64,000 nucleotides of DNA from JBCCFW01 sp039029535 (lineage in GTDB: Bacteria; Acidobacteriota; JBCCFW01), in the NCBI GenBank assembly GCA_039029535.1, contig JBCCFW010000008.1, positions 1 to 64,000 of the forward strand, given 5' to 3'. Shown in pieces: positions 35,648 through 47,839 of the stretch. The notes below the pieces were generated by a model. The model did no database searches. It was given only the letters and a program-made list of their open reading frames with translations, and was not told the DNA's origin. A program made the translations under genes and the position numbers. The first letter of the stretch is position 1; every line of letters begins with the position of its first letter.

Positions 35648-37455
35648 GAGCGCTCCAGCAGCGTCATCAGGCTCTCGGTCAGGCGGGCGAAGTTCTCGGG
35701 AGCCCCGTCACCCACTTGCTGACCGTCGCTTCGACAGGTCAGCTCCGACAGGGCGCGCAGGGCGGACGCGACGGCGTCCCGGCGCCCGATGTCCTCGGTG
35801 CGGTCCAGGGCCTGGATGACGGGGGAGCCCATGTTCACGTGGACACGGGCCAGGACCTCGTCGTCCAGGCCCGCGACGTGAAGCCGCGCGAGACCCAGGG
35901 CGGCCGTGCTGATGCGGCGGTCGACGTCGTCGGACTCGAGCCTCCGCTTGAGCTCGGCGTCGCGGTCGGGGACGAGCACGACCGGCACGTGGGCGGGCTC
36001 GTAGTGACAGGGGACCACCTCGAGACCCTCGCCGCCGAAGCTCGCCTCGAGCCACTCGCGGGTGTGAGGCTCGACCTCGGCGTCGCGGAACAACGCGCGG
36101 TTGCCCTCGGCGGTGCCGATGGTCACCAGTCGGCTCTCGTCACCCCCGAGGTACTCGCGGCAGAAGGAGAGCGCAGCGTGTCGGGTGCCGGTGACCACGG
36201 GCACGCGGACGGCCCGGAGCATGATCTCCTCGGCGGTGCCGCCTTCGCCGAGCGTGACGTGAAGACGGCCGTCCGAGCGCTCGAGCACCTCGCCGACGGT
36301 GAGCTCGCCCTCGGAGGTCGGCACGCGAAGTCGGTCCTTCAACGTCGCGAACAGTCGCTCGTCACAGAGTGCGGCACCGCGGAGCTCTTGCTCGTGGCGG
36401 GCGAGGATGCGGCGCCAGCAGGCCTCGTCGTGACGGGCGACGTGACGCAGGCACTCCACGACGGTCTCGCGGAGCTGACGCTGCGTCGCGGCGAAGCGGT
36501 CGTCGACCTGGAGCGACTCGCGGCTGGCCGTGGGGTTGAGGTCGTCGGCCTCCACCACCGCGCCGACGAAGCCGGCCCAGGCCGGCAGGAGCTCTCGGGC
36601 ATCGGGGTCGACGAGCATGCCCCGCACGTAGACGCGGACGTTGCGGTTGTCGGAGCCGCCGTAAGTGCTGCCGTCCTGGATCCAGACGAGGCCCCGGGCC
36701 TGCCCGTCACCGTCGGGTTGGATGCGCTGCGTGCAGAGAGGCTCGAAGACCTCCTCGAAGTCGGCGGCGAGCTCGAGGTCGTCCTTGGACTGACGCAGCG
36801 GCGTGACGTCGTCGTCCCGACGCCAAGGCGGCTCGGGTCGGTTCAGGGGGGGCGCGCTTCCCAAGCTCACCGGGAAGCGGAGGAAGCGGCAGTGATGACG
36901 GAGCAGCGCGTCGAGCCGGTCGCTCTCGGCGAGACGACGGCACTCGGCGTTCAGGTTGAGCGCGACGCGCATGCCGATGGCCCGAGCGGGAGCGGGCTGG
37001 AGCGAGTAGCGACCGTTGCCGGTGGTCGCGAAGCGCCAGCCGCGGTCGGGCTCCTGGTAGGAGGTCACGTGGACCTCGATGCGGTCGGCCACGAACAGGG
37101 CGGAGAGGAAGCCCAGTCCGAAGCGACCGATGAGCTCGTCGGAGCGTTCGTCGTCGCGGAGCTGGCCGGTGTAGCCGGAGCCGACCGTCGCGAGGTAGCG
37201 GATGACCTCGTCGCGGGTGAGGCCCGCGCCGTTGTCTTCGACGACGAGCCGGCCCTCGGTCAGGTCGGTCTCGAGTCGGATGTCGGGCTCGAAGCCGGTC
37301 CCGTCCTCGAGACGTCGGCGCACGCAGGAGTCGTGAGCGTTCTGGACCAGCTCGCGGATGGCGACCGTCCGCGTCGAGTAGAGGTGGTGGCCCAGGACGC
37401 GCAGGAGGCCGGCGAGATCGACCTCGGTCTCACGGAGCTCGGCTGGTGAGTCCAT
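35644..37455 (-). CDS. Hsp90/HtpG family chaperone
   Basis: A 603-residue GHKL-ATPase chaperone. The N-terminal nucleotide site is intact: E35 and N39 in IRELVQNAHD, the DNGAG box at 74-78, and the glycine lid segment IGRFGLGFLSALFVAD. Middle-domain landmarks include VRVYVRGMLVD and the catalytic-loop segment NPTASRESLQ, the equivalent of the family SREmLQ. The C-terminal dimerisation region is divergent and there is no MEEVD tail. It belongs to the branch annotated as HSP90 family protein rather than classic HtpG. AAGGA lies upstream of the ATG. It forms an operon with the TPR gene, which points to dedicated clients or a dedicated partner. Confidence 0.88.
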   Translation of the reverse strand: MDSPAELRETEVDLAGLLRVLGHHLYSTRTVAIRELVQNAHDSCVRRRLEDGTGFEPDIRLETDLTEGRLVVEDNGAGLTRDEVIRYLATVGSGYTGQLRDDERSDELIGRFGLGFLSALFVADRIEVHVTSYQEPDRGWRFATTGNGRYSLQPAPARAIGMRVALNLNAECRRLAESDRLDALLRHHCRFLRFPVSLGSAPPLNRPEPPWRRDDDVTPLRQSKDDLELAADFEEVFEPLCTQRIQPDGDGQARGLVWIQDGSTYGGSDNRNVRVYVRGMLVDPDARELLPAWAGFVGAVVEADDLNPTASRESLQVDDRFAATQRQLRETVVECLRHVARHDEACWRRILARHEQELRGAALCDERLFATLKDRLRVPTSEGELTVGEVLERSDGRLHVTLGEGGTAEEIMLRAVRVPVVTGTRHAALSFCREYLGGDESRLVTIGTAEGNRALFRDAEVEPHTREWLEASFGGEGLEVVPCHYEPAHVPVVLVPDRDAELKRRLESDDVDRRISTAALGLARLHVAGLDDEVLARVHVNMGSPVIQALDRTEDIGRRDAVASALRALSELTCRSDGQQVGDGAPENFARLTESLMTLLERS

Positions 37456-37506
37456 CGTTCCTTCCCCTCACGAAAACAGCCCTCCGCAGGCGGAGGAACC
37501 GAAATC

Positions 37507-38250
37507 ATGGGCGGTGCGCTCGGACCGTGCAAGCGACCGCCGTGGATCGCCTCGACGGCCGAGGACATGCTGACGTTCCAGGTCTCGCCCAGCCATCCCG
37601 GTCCTCTCTCGAGCCTCGTCGTCTTGTCCTCGCCGAGCCCCGACGCGCCGCTGCCCGCCGAGTTCCTCCGCCGGGCTCGCGCGTTGGCCGATGCCTACCT
37701 GAGCAGCGACGACCCTCACCGCCAGTGTGGGTTCGGCGGTGGCTCGTCCCGTTGGCGAGCCGAGCGAGAGCCCCTCCTCGATGCGATCGACGAAGACGGC
37801 GACTTCCTCGATCTCGGCTGCGCCAACGGGCTGCTGCTGGAGTCCGTGGTGGAGTGGGGGACTCATCGGGGAGTCACCTTGACCCCGCATGGTCTCGATC
37901 TCAGCGCCGAGCTGATCGCGCTGGCGCGGCGACGCCTGCCTGCGCATGCCGACTCGCTTCATGTCGGTGATGCCTGGTCGTGGTCGCCCGTGCGACGAGT
38001 CAGGTGGGTCTACGCGTTGAGCGACCTGGTGCCCAGCACGCACTTGGGGGAGCTGGTGAACCGGCTCGCTCTCGAGGTCGTGGCGCCTGGTGGGCGTCTC
38101 ATCCTCGGGTCCTACGGCAGCCGGTCCCGGGGCGTGGCGCCCGACGACCTGGCGGCGCAGCTTCGTGAGCTGGGGCACGACGTGCGAGGCGAGTCGGCCG
38201 GTGGGACCGGGCCCGTCACTCGCTTTGCCTGGATCGACGTCTCGACCTGA
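37507..38250 (+). CDS. SAM-dependent methyltransferase
   Basis: A 247-residue class I methyltransferase. The SAM-binding motif I is DFLDLGCANGLLLES, motif II/III is seen in HGLDLSAELIALARRRL, and VAPGGRLILGSYG forms the later strand. ATG at 37507 is supported by GGAGG nine bases upstream; ATG at 37567 would remove 20 residues. The substrate is unknown. It is divergent from the Hsp90-like gene with 51 bases between starts, and convergent with the permease gene. Confidence 0.75.
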   Translation: MGGALGPCKRPPWIASTAEDMLTFQVSPSHPGPLSSLVVLSSPSPDAPLPAEFLRRARALADAYLSSDDPHRQCGFGGGSSRWRAEREPLLDAIDEDGDFLDLGCANGLLLESVVEWGTHRGVTLTPHGLDLSAELIALARRRLPAHADSLHVGDAWSWSPVRRVRWVYALSDLVPSTHLGELVNRLALEVVAPGGRLILGSYGSRSRGVAPDDLAAQLRELGHDVRGESAGGTGPVTRFAWIDVST

Positions 38251-38257
38251 CCCCGTC

Positions 38258-39454
38258 TCAGACGACCTCGGTCGAGGGAGGCTCGTCGTCGCCCTTCTCC
38301 TTCCGGAACCACGCGCTCTCCCGGTAGCTCGTGTCGGCCCGCCGGAGCAGGACCATCCCGGCCGCGGCCGCAGGCAGCGCCAGCAGCATCCCGGCGACGC
38401 CGAACAGCGAGCCACCGATGAACACGGCGATGAGAACCAGCACCGGATGCAGGCCCACCGTGCCGCTCATGATCCGAGGAGTGATGATCATTCCCTCGAG
38501 GAACTGAGCGATTGCGAAGGTCGCGCCCACGGCGATGAGACGGGGCAGTGAGCCGTTGTCGATGAAGTTGAGCAGGAGAGCGGGCACCAGGCCGATGGCC
38601 AAGCCGAGGTAAGGGACGAAGGAGACTGCTCCGGCGAAGAGGCCGAGGGGAAGCCCCAGGGGCGTGCCGCTGGCCACCAGTCCGATCGAGTAGATGACCG
38701 CGAGGAAGGCCGCGACAGTGAGCTGGCCTCGGACGAAGCTCGACAGCGCCTGATCGATCTCGGCCATCGGATCGAGGATCACCTGCCGCCAGCGAGGCGG
38801 GATCAAGTCGGCGATGGCTTCCTTGATGCGGTCGATGTCCTTGAGGAGATAGGCCGCCGAGATGGGGATGAGGAGGAAGTTGGCGAGTGCCCCGAGAACG
38901 GCGGCGCCTCCGCTCCCGACCTTGATGACAGCCTTCTTGACCTGATTCGCGACGGCGCCCCAGTCGATCTCGTCGACCGCGTTGCGGAGGAACTCGCGCG
39001 ATCGGCTCACGGCTTGGTCAACCGGGTCCTTGGCCCAGTCGGGCAGGTTCTCCTTGACCTTGTCGACGAGCTGCTGAACGTGACTCTTGGTGGGGGTGTC
39101 GGGCTTCGGAGCGCTCGGGGCCTGGGAGGGGAAGAGCTTGTCCTTCGTTTCCGCGAGCTGCTCGCCAGCGGAGTCGAGAGTCAGGACCCCCAGGGCGAGC
39201 ACGGCCGTGGCAGCCAGGACGACGATCGTGATGCCGAAGTTCCGCGACCGCCCCCGGGCCTCGAACCAGTCGACCACCGGGTCGAGCAGGTAGGCGATGG
39301 CGAAGGCGATGAGGAAGGGGGTCAGGAGCTCCAGCGAGCGCTCGAAGAAGCGCAGGAGCAGCCCACCGACCTGCGTGAACACGTAGGTCACGAGGGCGGC
39401 GCAGGCAAGGACCTGAAGACGGCGGGACCAGGCGTCGGTGGTCGGGATCGTCAT
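38258..39454 (-). CDS. AI-2E family transporter
   Basis: A 398-residue polytopic membrane protein of the AI-2E (PerM/YdiK) family. An N-terminal pair of hydrophobic segments is followed by a soluble helical stretch (about 100-180, including QLVDKVKENLPDWAKDP), then five to six membrane helices. The segment GLPLGLFAGAVSFVPYLGLA is the family's conserved P-Y-x-G region, and EGMIITPRIMSGTVGLHP its C-terminal signature. The substrate is not established; members export signals or sodium, and others have no known role. ATG at 39454 has AGGA upstream; the frame is open 61 codons further. Confidence 0.85.
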   Translation of the reverse strand: MTIPTTDAWSRRLQVLACAALVTYVFTQVGGLLLRFFERSLELLTPFLIAFAIAYLLDPVVDWFEARGRSRNFGITIVVLAATAVLALGVLTLDSAGEQLAETKDKLFPSQAPSAPKPDTPTKSHVQQLVDKVKENLPDWAKDPVDQAVSRSREFLRNAVDEIDWGAVANQVKKAVIKVGSGGAAVLGALANFLLIPISAAYLLKDIDRIKEAIADLIPPRWRQVILDPMAEIDQALSSFVRGQLTVAAFLAVIYSIGLVASGTPLGLPLGLFAGAVSFVPYLGLAIGLVPALLLNFIDNGSLPRLIAVGATFAIAQFLEGMIITPRIMSGTVGLHPVLVLIAVFIGGSLFGVAGMLLALPAAAAGMVLLRRADTSYRESAWFRKEKGDDEPPSTEVV

Positions 39455-39521
39455 GCCGCATCCTACCGAGATCGGGGGCCTCGACGGGCGCCTGGGGGCC
39501 GAGTTGGGTAGGCTCCACTGG

Positions 39522-39905
39522 ATGAGGACTCGTGGCTCACAGCATGGCGTGACCCTGCTCGAGACGCTGGTGGCCGCGGTCCTCCTGGGTACCGCCGTCC
39601 TCATGTCGGGGGCCGGGCTGGCCTGGTCGCAGCGCATCGAGGACCGGGCTCTCCTCCACGACGCCGCCTGGCGCCGGGCTGCCGACGTCGCCGAGAGTCT
39701 CCGCAGCGCCCCCTTCGAGTACGTCGAGGAAGGGGAGGCGCCCCTCGACGATCCCCGGCTTCCCGAGGGACAGCTCGTGCTCGCCGTCGAGGAGGACGAG
39801 GACCTCGGCTACAAGAAGGTCGTCATCGAGGTCCGCTGGGCCGGTGACATCCCGGGCTCGGTCTCGCTGACGACGGCCGTCGGAGCCCAGGAGCTGTACC
39901 GATGA
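39522..39905 (+). CDS. type IV pilin-like / pseudopilin protein (PilV/GspI-like)
   Basis: A 127-residue protein with a prepilin N-terminus: a short basic leader (MRTRGSQHG) followed by VTLLETLVAAVLLGTAVLM, in which the glutamate at +5 of the mature helix is present. It is the first of three overlapping pilin-like genes, which fits a minor-pilin cluster. A prepilin peptidase is not in the window. ATG at 39522 gives the standard short leader. Confidence 0.75.
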   Translation: MRTRGSQHGVTLLETLVAAVLLGTAVLMSGAGLAWSQRIEDRALLHDAAWRRAADVAESLRSAPFEYVEEGEAPLDDPRLPEGQLVLAVEEDEDLGYKKVVIEVRWAGDIPGSVSLTTAVGAQELYR

Positions 39906-40432
39906 GACGCGGGACGCGGCGACGCAGCGCGTCGGGCATGAGCCTGGTCGAGCTGCTCGTCGCCATCTTCCTGACCGGCGTGGTGCTCATCGGCGGGGCC
40001 TTCCTGCTCATCAACCTGACGAAGCGCTCGGCCACCGAGCTCGCCCAGGGCCCCGCCCTGCCCGACGCCGCCGGCCAGGTTCTCGACCGCCTCGTCCGGG
40101 AGCTGCGTCCAGCTCGTGGGCGACTCACGAGCCTGGGCGAGTTCACCGCCGACAGCGGGGCGCTGATCTTCGTGACCGCGGAGGGCGACACGATGCTCTA
40201 CGTGCTCGACGAGGCTTCGGCGCTCTGGCGCTACGTCCTGCCGGAAGGGGAGGACACGGCCCAGGGGCGCCGGCTGATCGAGAACGTCGACTACTGGTCT
40301 CACGACACCCGCGACGGCTACGAGTACACCCTCACCTTGCGCGCCGAGGGGGGCGAGGCTGCCGAGCGCCGCGTCGTCCTGCGGGCGCCTCGGACGATCG
40401 CTATGACCAACCCCGTCGGGCGCGGCCGATGA
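39902..40432 (+). CDS. type IV pilin-like / pseudopilin protein (PilW/GspJ-like)
   Basis: A 176-residue prepilin-like protein: basic leader MRRGTRRRSASG, then MSLVELLVAIFLTGVVLIGG with the +5 glutamate. The rest is beta-rich (SGALIFVTAEGDTMLYVLDE), as in minor pilins. The start overlaps the previous stop (ATGA), and its own stop overlaps the next start. Confidence 0.75.
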   Translation: MRRGTRRRSASGMSLVELLVAIFLTGVVLIGGAFLLINLTKRSATELAQGPALPDAAGQVLDRLVRELRPARGRLTSLGEFTADSGALIFVTAEGDTMLYVLDEASALWRYVLPEGEDTAQGRRLIENVDYWSHDTRDGYEYTLTLRAEGGEAAERRVVLRAPRTIAMTNPVGRGR

Positions 40433-40890
40433 GAGCTCGTCGTCTCGACCAGGGCGGCGGGGCGCTGCTGACTGCCTTGCTCCTGGTGGTCATCGCTCAC
40501 TCCCTCACGCTGGCGGCCACCTCCCGGGCCCTGGCCTCACTCCACGCCGCCCAGCGCGTGGCCGACCTCACGCTCGCCTTCGAGTCCGCAGAGGGGGCCC
40601 TGGCGCTGGCCACCGAGCGCATCGTGCGGGACCGGCTTCGCACCGATCTCGACGAGTGGCCGGGCGTGACCCGCTCCATGTGGATCGAGCGTCTCTCGGG
40701 TGCTCGGCACCTCCGCAGCTATCGCGTGACCGTTCACGCCACGGCGGGGGCTCAAGCCCTGGCGCTGGAGGCCGAACTCGTCGTGTTGCCCCCTCCGAGA
40801 GGATGGGGGCGGGGCACCGGTCGCCTCAGCTCCGTCCGTCGTTGGGAACGGAAGACCCTGACGCTGGAGGAAGCGGCTCGGCGGCCCTGA
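40429..40890 (+). CDS. pilus-assembly minor protein (PilX/GspK-like)
   Basis: A 153-residue protein with a basic N-terminus, then GGALLTALLLVVIAHSLTLA as a membrane helix and a helix rich in Ala/Glu (ESAEGALALATERIV) typical of PilX-type proteins, which lack the +5 glutamate, as here. It is the third gene in the overlapping trio. No separate function is evident. Confidence 0.65.
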   Translation: MRARRLDQGGGALLTALLLVVIAHSLTLAATSRALASLHAAQRVADLTLAFESAEGALALATERIVRDRLRTDLDEWPGVTRSMWIERLSGARHLRSYRVTVHATAGAQALALEAELVVLPPPRGWGRGTGRLSSVRRWERKTLTLEEAARRP

Positions 40891-40934
40891 GCTTCCTCGG
40901 GTTCGGATAGGATGGAGGGACTTGGAGTACAACC

Positions 40935-41522
40935 TTGGAATCAGGTAGCGACACCTCCGCGCCGGTCATGGCGCAGGAAGATCGCGAGTCCCTCGGTCGC
41001 CGGCTGCGTCGCGCGCTGGAAAAGGTCGAGGAGCTCGCCCAGCTCGGCGGCCTTCCCCCTTGTCTCGAAGACCTGCGCCTGGTCAGCCCGTCGCGCGGCA
41101 GCCGCTTGCACGTCGAGGTCCAGCGCGCCGACAAGGACGGTGTCGAGGTCGAGCTGAGGCTCTCGGCGAGCCTCCCGGCCGGTGGCGGTGGCGACGACCT
41201 CCGCACCACCCTCGTGCAGGTGCTCGACCTGGCCGAGCGCAACCCGCGGATGTCCTTCGTGGCGCTCAAGTTCCTGCGGGAGAAGCTCCTGCCCGGCTCG
41301 GGCGCGGAGTGGGCGCAGGTCCCGGAGGCCTGTCAGGCGGCGATCTCCCAGTGCATCCGCGAGGGGCTCGTGCAGACCGAGAAGGTCCCCAACCCGCGCA
41401 ACCCGATGTTCCCGGTGACCTCCGCGAAGCTCAACCGTGCGCACCCGGGGGTGGCCTCCATCCTCGAGTCGAGCGAGCCTGGCTCCGTGGTGGGCGACGG
41501 CACCAGCGCCAGCGAGAGCTAG
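40935..41522 (+). CDS. hypothetical protein
   Basis: A 195-residue soluble protein with no recognised domain, mixed helical and beta segments (LHVEVQRADKDGVEVELRL; SFVALKFLREKLLPG) and a Ser/Glu-rich tail. TTG at 40935 is favoured because GGAG lies seven bases upstream; ATG at 40968 is an alternative. It follows the pilin-like trio after 44 bases and is convergent with metH. No cysteines beyond a few scattered ones, no membrane segment. Confidence 0.6.
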   Translation: MESGSDTSAPVMAQEDRESLGRRLRRALEKVEELAQLGGLPPCLEDLRLVSPSRGSRLHVEVQRADKDGVEVELRLSASLPAGGGGDDLRTTLVQVLDLAERNPRMSFVALKFLREKLLPGSGAEWAQVPEACQAAISQCIREGLVQTEKVPNPRNPMFPVTSAKLNRAHPGVASILESSEPGSVVGDGTSASES

Positions 41523-41523
41523 C

Positions 41524-41538
41524 GGACCCTGCCGGGTC

Positions 41539-41539
<1 letters not shown>
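41524..41539. terminator. short inverted repeat between convergent stops
   Basis: GGACCC (41524-41529), loop TGCC, GGGTCC (41534-41539) between the stops of the hypothetical gene and metH. A six-pair stem without T-run, so a weak terminator at best. Confidence 0.35.
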
Positions 41540-45213
<3,674 letters not shown>

Positions 45214-45305
45214 TCCTCGGTGTCCATCGTCGGCTCGGCGCCACGCGGGCCGTCAGGAAGTTGCGCCCTCGAACGTCGTGCCAGGTCGACGGATCTTCTC
45301 ACGGA

Positions 45306-45347
45306 GACCGGAGAAACGACGAGCTTCAACTCGTCCTCTCTCCGGTC
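45306..45347 (-). terminator. two-tier hairpin between the S1-domain gene and metH
   Basis: The outer stem is nine perfect pairs (GACCGGAGA at 45306-45314 with TCTCCGGTC at 45339-45347), and the inner stem six pairs (GACGAG 45318-45323 with CTCGTC 45330-45335), separated by symmetric three-base bulges, with a six-base loop. It begins 11 bases after the S1-gene stop and 93 bases before the metH start. There is no clean T-run, so it may be a Rho-independent-like end or a leader structure. Confidence 0.55.
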
Positions 45348-45358
45348 GTGGGAGTGAA

Positions 45359-47839
45359 TCAGCCGGCCGGAGTGTCCGGGCTGGCGTCACCCTCCGGCGC
45401 GGGCTCGGCCGGGGCCGAGTCATCGGCCGGTGCTGCGGGCTCGCTGGCTGCAGGCTCGGGAGCCGGAGTCGCGGGAGCCGCAGCGGCCTCGGTCGTCGGG
45501 GCTTCGGCGGCAGCCGTCGTTTCCGGTGCCGTCGTCTCGGGAGCGCTCGGTGGCGTCGCAGCGGTCTCCTCGGCGGGAGGAGCGGCCTTGGCGTCGTCCT
45601 TCTTGTTCTTCTTCGGCTTGGGTTCCTGAGCCTTCGGAGCGAGGTGGGAGGGGAGCTTGTCCTTGAGCAGGTCGCCGAAGCTGGCGAAGCCCCCACGCGT
45701 GGGCGCGGCGGCGCTGTTCTCGAAGGACTGCGCCGCGCGTCCGCGACCGCCGGGTCCGCCGGGGCCACGCTTGCGGCCACGACCACCACCGCCCTCACCG
45801 CGACCGCGTCCACGGCCACCGCCGGGTCCGCCGCCGCGACCGCCACCACCACCAGGACCGCCACCTCGGCCGCCGCCGAAGCCGCCACCCGGTCCGCCGC
45901 CACCCGGTCCGCCGCCACGGCCACCGCCACCGAAGCCGCCGTCGTAGCCACCGCGCTCGCCGTCACGGCGGCCGCGTTGCTGACGTGCGCGATCGGCGGC
46001 GCTGCGCCGCGTGAGCCGGATTCGCTGACCGTCCTCCTCGATGCCGAGGACGGTGACGTCGAGAGGGCTGCCCTCGGGGAAGGTGCGACCGAGGTCCGTG
46101 CCCGGCTCGGTCCCGGTCTCGCTCGCGTGCAGCAAGCCGAGGTGCTCGGGGCTCACGCGGACGAAGACCCCGAAGGGGGCGATGCGCTCGACGATGCCGC
46201 GTCGGCGCTGCTCAGCCTCGAGGGCCGGATACTCGACGGTGGCTCCGGCTTCCTGACCCTCGCTGGCGCGCAGCATGTGGGCCCGGTGGCGCTTGCGGTC
46301 GAGACCGAGGAGCTGAACGCTCACCTCGGTGCCGATGAGCTTCTCGTCCTTGGCCAGCATGGCCGGCGCGCTGGGCGGCAGCAGCTCGGAGCCGTGGAGG
46401 AAAGCCTCCACGCCTTCGGCGAGCTGAACGTAGGCACCACCGCGCACGAGTCGCAGCACCTTCACCGTGGTCACGCGACCCGGGCCGATCTCCTCGGGCA
46501 GGCTCTTCCAGGGATCGTCCTGAAGCGCCTTCATGGAGAGCGAGATTTTCTTGCGTGCGTCGTCGGCACTGAGGACGCAGACGTCCACGCGCTGTCCGAC
46601 CTTGAGCAGCTCCTCGGGGGACTGCACGCGAGCGTGGCTCAGCTCCGACACGTGGAGCAGGCCCTGGATGCCGCCGAGGTCGACGAAGGCACCGTAGGGC
46701 TGGAGGGCGATGACCCGCCCGTTGAACTTGGCGCCCTTGACGATCTTCTCGCGCAGCTCCTGGATCTGGCTCCGGCGCTCCTCCTCGAGGATCTTCCGCC
46801 GCGACACGACCAGGCTACGGCCGGTGGGGTCGAACTGCGTGAGGACGAAGGGCACCTTCTTGCCGATGAAGCTCTCGGGCGAGACCTTGCGGACGCCTGC
46901 CTGGGAGCTGGGGCAGAAGGCGCGCAGGCCCTCGATGCGGACTTCGTAGCCACCCTTGATGGCGGAGACGACCTCGCCCTCGAGCGGCTGACCGTTGGTG
47001 AAGGCCTCGGCCACCAGGGCGATGGAGGCACCGATGGCCGTCTTGGCTCGCTTGAAGCGGGGTGGGTCGGAGAGCTCGGCGACGACGAGGTCGATCCGGG
47101 TGCCCTCGTCGGACTGGATGCGGCCGCTCGGGTCGACCAGCTCGAGCTTGGACATGACGCCCTTGAACTTGCCGCCGCCGATCTCGATGAGGACGTCCTC
47201 ACCCTCGGTGCCGACGATGGTGCCGGTGATCTCGAGGTCGACCTTCAGCTCGTCGGGGAGCTCGCCGCCATCGCGTCGGACCTGACGGACGAAGTCCTCG
47301 GCCTCGGCGACCGAGCGAATGCGGGCGGGCTCGGCAGCGGCCTCGTCGGCGTCGCCCTCGGCAGCGGCTCCTGCCGGCGCCTCGGTCTCGCTCGCGTCGT
47401 CGGTGGTCGCCGCGGCGGCAGGCTCGGCTGGGGCGTCCGTGCTCTCGGTCGACGCTTCGGTGCTCTCGCCGGCCGGCTCCGCGGCGGTCTCGGAGGGCGC
47501 GCTCGCGGCGTCGGCGCTCGCCCCGGCCGCCGCTGGCTCGCTCGCGGCCTCGGGCTCTGCTGCGGCCTCAGGCGCTGCTGCGGCCTCAGGCGCTGCTGCG
47601 GCCTCAGGCGCTGCTGCGGCCTCGGGCGTCGCGTCGGTCTCCGGAGCGGGCGCGGCCGGGGCGGCGTCGGCGGGAGACTCGTCGGAGGACGGGGTGTCAG
47701 CGGACTCCGTCACCGCGGCGTCCTCCGCCGGCGGCGGGGGCGTGGGCGGCTCCGGGCGATCCACATCCTCGGGAGAAGGTCGGGCTTCGTCGGACAAGGC
47801 GGGGTCTCTCACCGCCGTGGGACAGGCACCAGGAGCCAC
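45359..47839 (-). CDS. S1-domain RNA-binding protein with disordered tails (ribosomal protein S1-like)
   Basis: An 826-residue protein. Residues 1-170 are an Ala/Glu/Pro-rich acidic tail. Four to five S1 domains follow (about 200-610); the clearest is FNGRVIALQPYGAFVDLGG...GLLHVSELS, then GAYVQLAEGVEAFLHGSEL and FGVFVRVSPEHLGLLHASE. A Gly/Arg-rich RGG-like region (about 620-715) and a second Ala/Pro/Glu tail end the chain. S1 proteins bring mRNA to the ribosome; RGG boxes bind RNA and can drive condensate formation. The core resembles ribosomal protein S1, but the tails are unusual. The start is uncertain: GTG at 47839 has no SD, and TTG at 47797 is an alternative. Confidence 0.75.
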   Translation of the reverse strand: MAPGACPTAVRDPALSDEARPSPEDVDRPEPPTPPPPAEDAAVTESADTPSSDESPADAAPAAPAPETDATPEAAAAPEAAAAPEAAAAPEAAAEPEAASEPAAAGASADAASAPSETAAEPAGESTEASTESTDAPAEPAAAATTDDASETEAPAGAAAEGDADEAAAEPARIRSVAEAEDFVRQVRRDGGELPDELKVDLEITGTIVGTEGEDVLIEIGGGKFKGVMSKLELVDPSGRIQSDEGTRIDLVVAELSDPPRFKRAKTAIGASIALVAEAFTNGQPLEGEVVSAIKGGYEVRIEGLRAFCPSSQAGVRKVSPESFIGKKVPFVLTQFDPTGRSLVVSRRKILEEERRSQIQELREKIVKGAKFNGRVIALQPYGAFVDLGGIQGLLHVSELSHARVQSPEELLKVGQRVDVCVLSADDARKKISLSMKALQDDPWKSLPEEIGPGRVTTVKVLRLVRGGAYVQLAEGVEAFLHGSELLPPSAPAMLAKDEKLIGTEVSVQLLGLDRKRHRAHMLRASEGQEAGATVEYPALEAEQRRRGIVERIAPFGVFVRVSPEHLGLLHASETGTEPGTDLGRTFPEGSPLDVTVLGIEEDGQRIRLTRRSAADRARQQRGRRDGERGGYDGGFGGGGRGGGPGGGGPGGGFGGGRGGGPGGGGGRGGGPGGGRGRGRGEGGGGRGRKRGPGGPGGRGRAAQSFENSAAAPTRGGFASFGDLLKDKLPSHLAPKAQEPKPKKNKKDDAKAAPPAEETAATPPSAPETTAPETTAAAEAPTTEAAAAPATPAPEPAASEPAAPADDSAPAEPAPEGDASPDTPAG
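47556..47628 (-). repeat. 18-base tandem repeat in the S1-domain gene
   Basis: Four units spaced exactly 18 bases (47561, 47579, 47597, 47615), the last imperfect. Each encodes PEAAAA on the minus strand. Being a multiple of three, copy-number change would lengthen or shorten the N-terminal tail without a frameshift. Confidence 0.85.

Noticed and set aside
36339..36710. Small minus-strand frames inside the Hsp90-like gene
   Set aside because: Same-strand alternative frames with Ser/Pro/Arg-rich composition, shadows of the real frame.
35716..37449. 577-residue open frame antisense to the Hsp90-like gene
   Set aside because: The minus strand encodes intact GHKL motifs; the antisense product is low-complexity Val/Gly/Leu/Glu sequence without family features.
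45214..45358. Cobalamin or SAM riboswitch ahead of metH
   Set aside because: Only 145 bases are available and none of the known conserved cores was recognised; only the two-tier hairpin is recorded.
45716..45970. Gly/Arg-rich stretch as a structural RNA or repeat element
   Set aside because: It keeps the S1-gene reading frame without stops and varies at codon third positions, so it is a protein low-complexity region.
47556..47628. CRISPR-like regular repeat spacing
   Set aside because: The repeats are 18 bases with no spacers and are in frame as PEAAAA; this is coding-sequence repetition.
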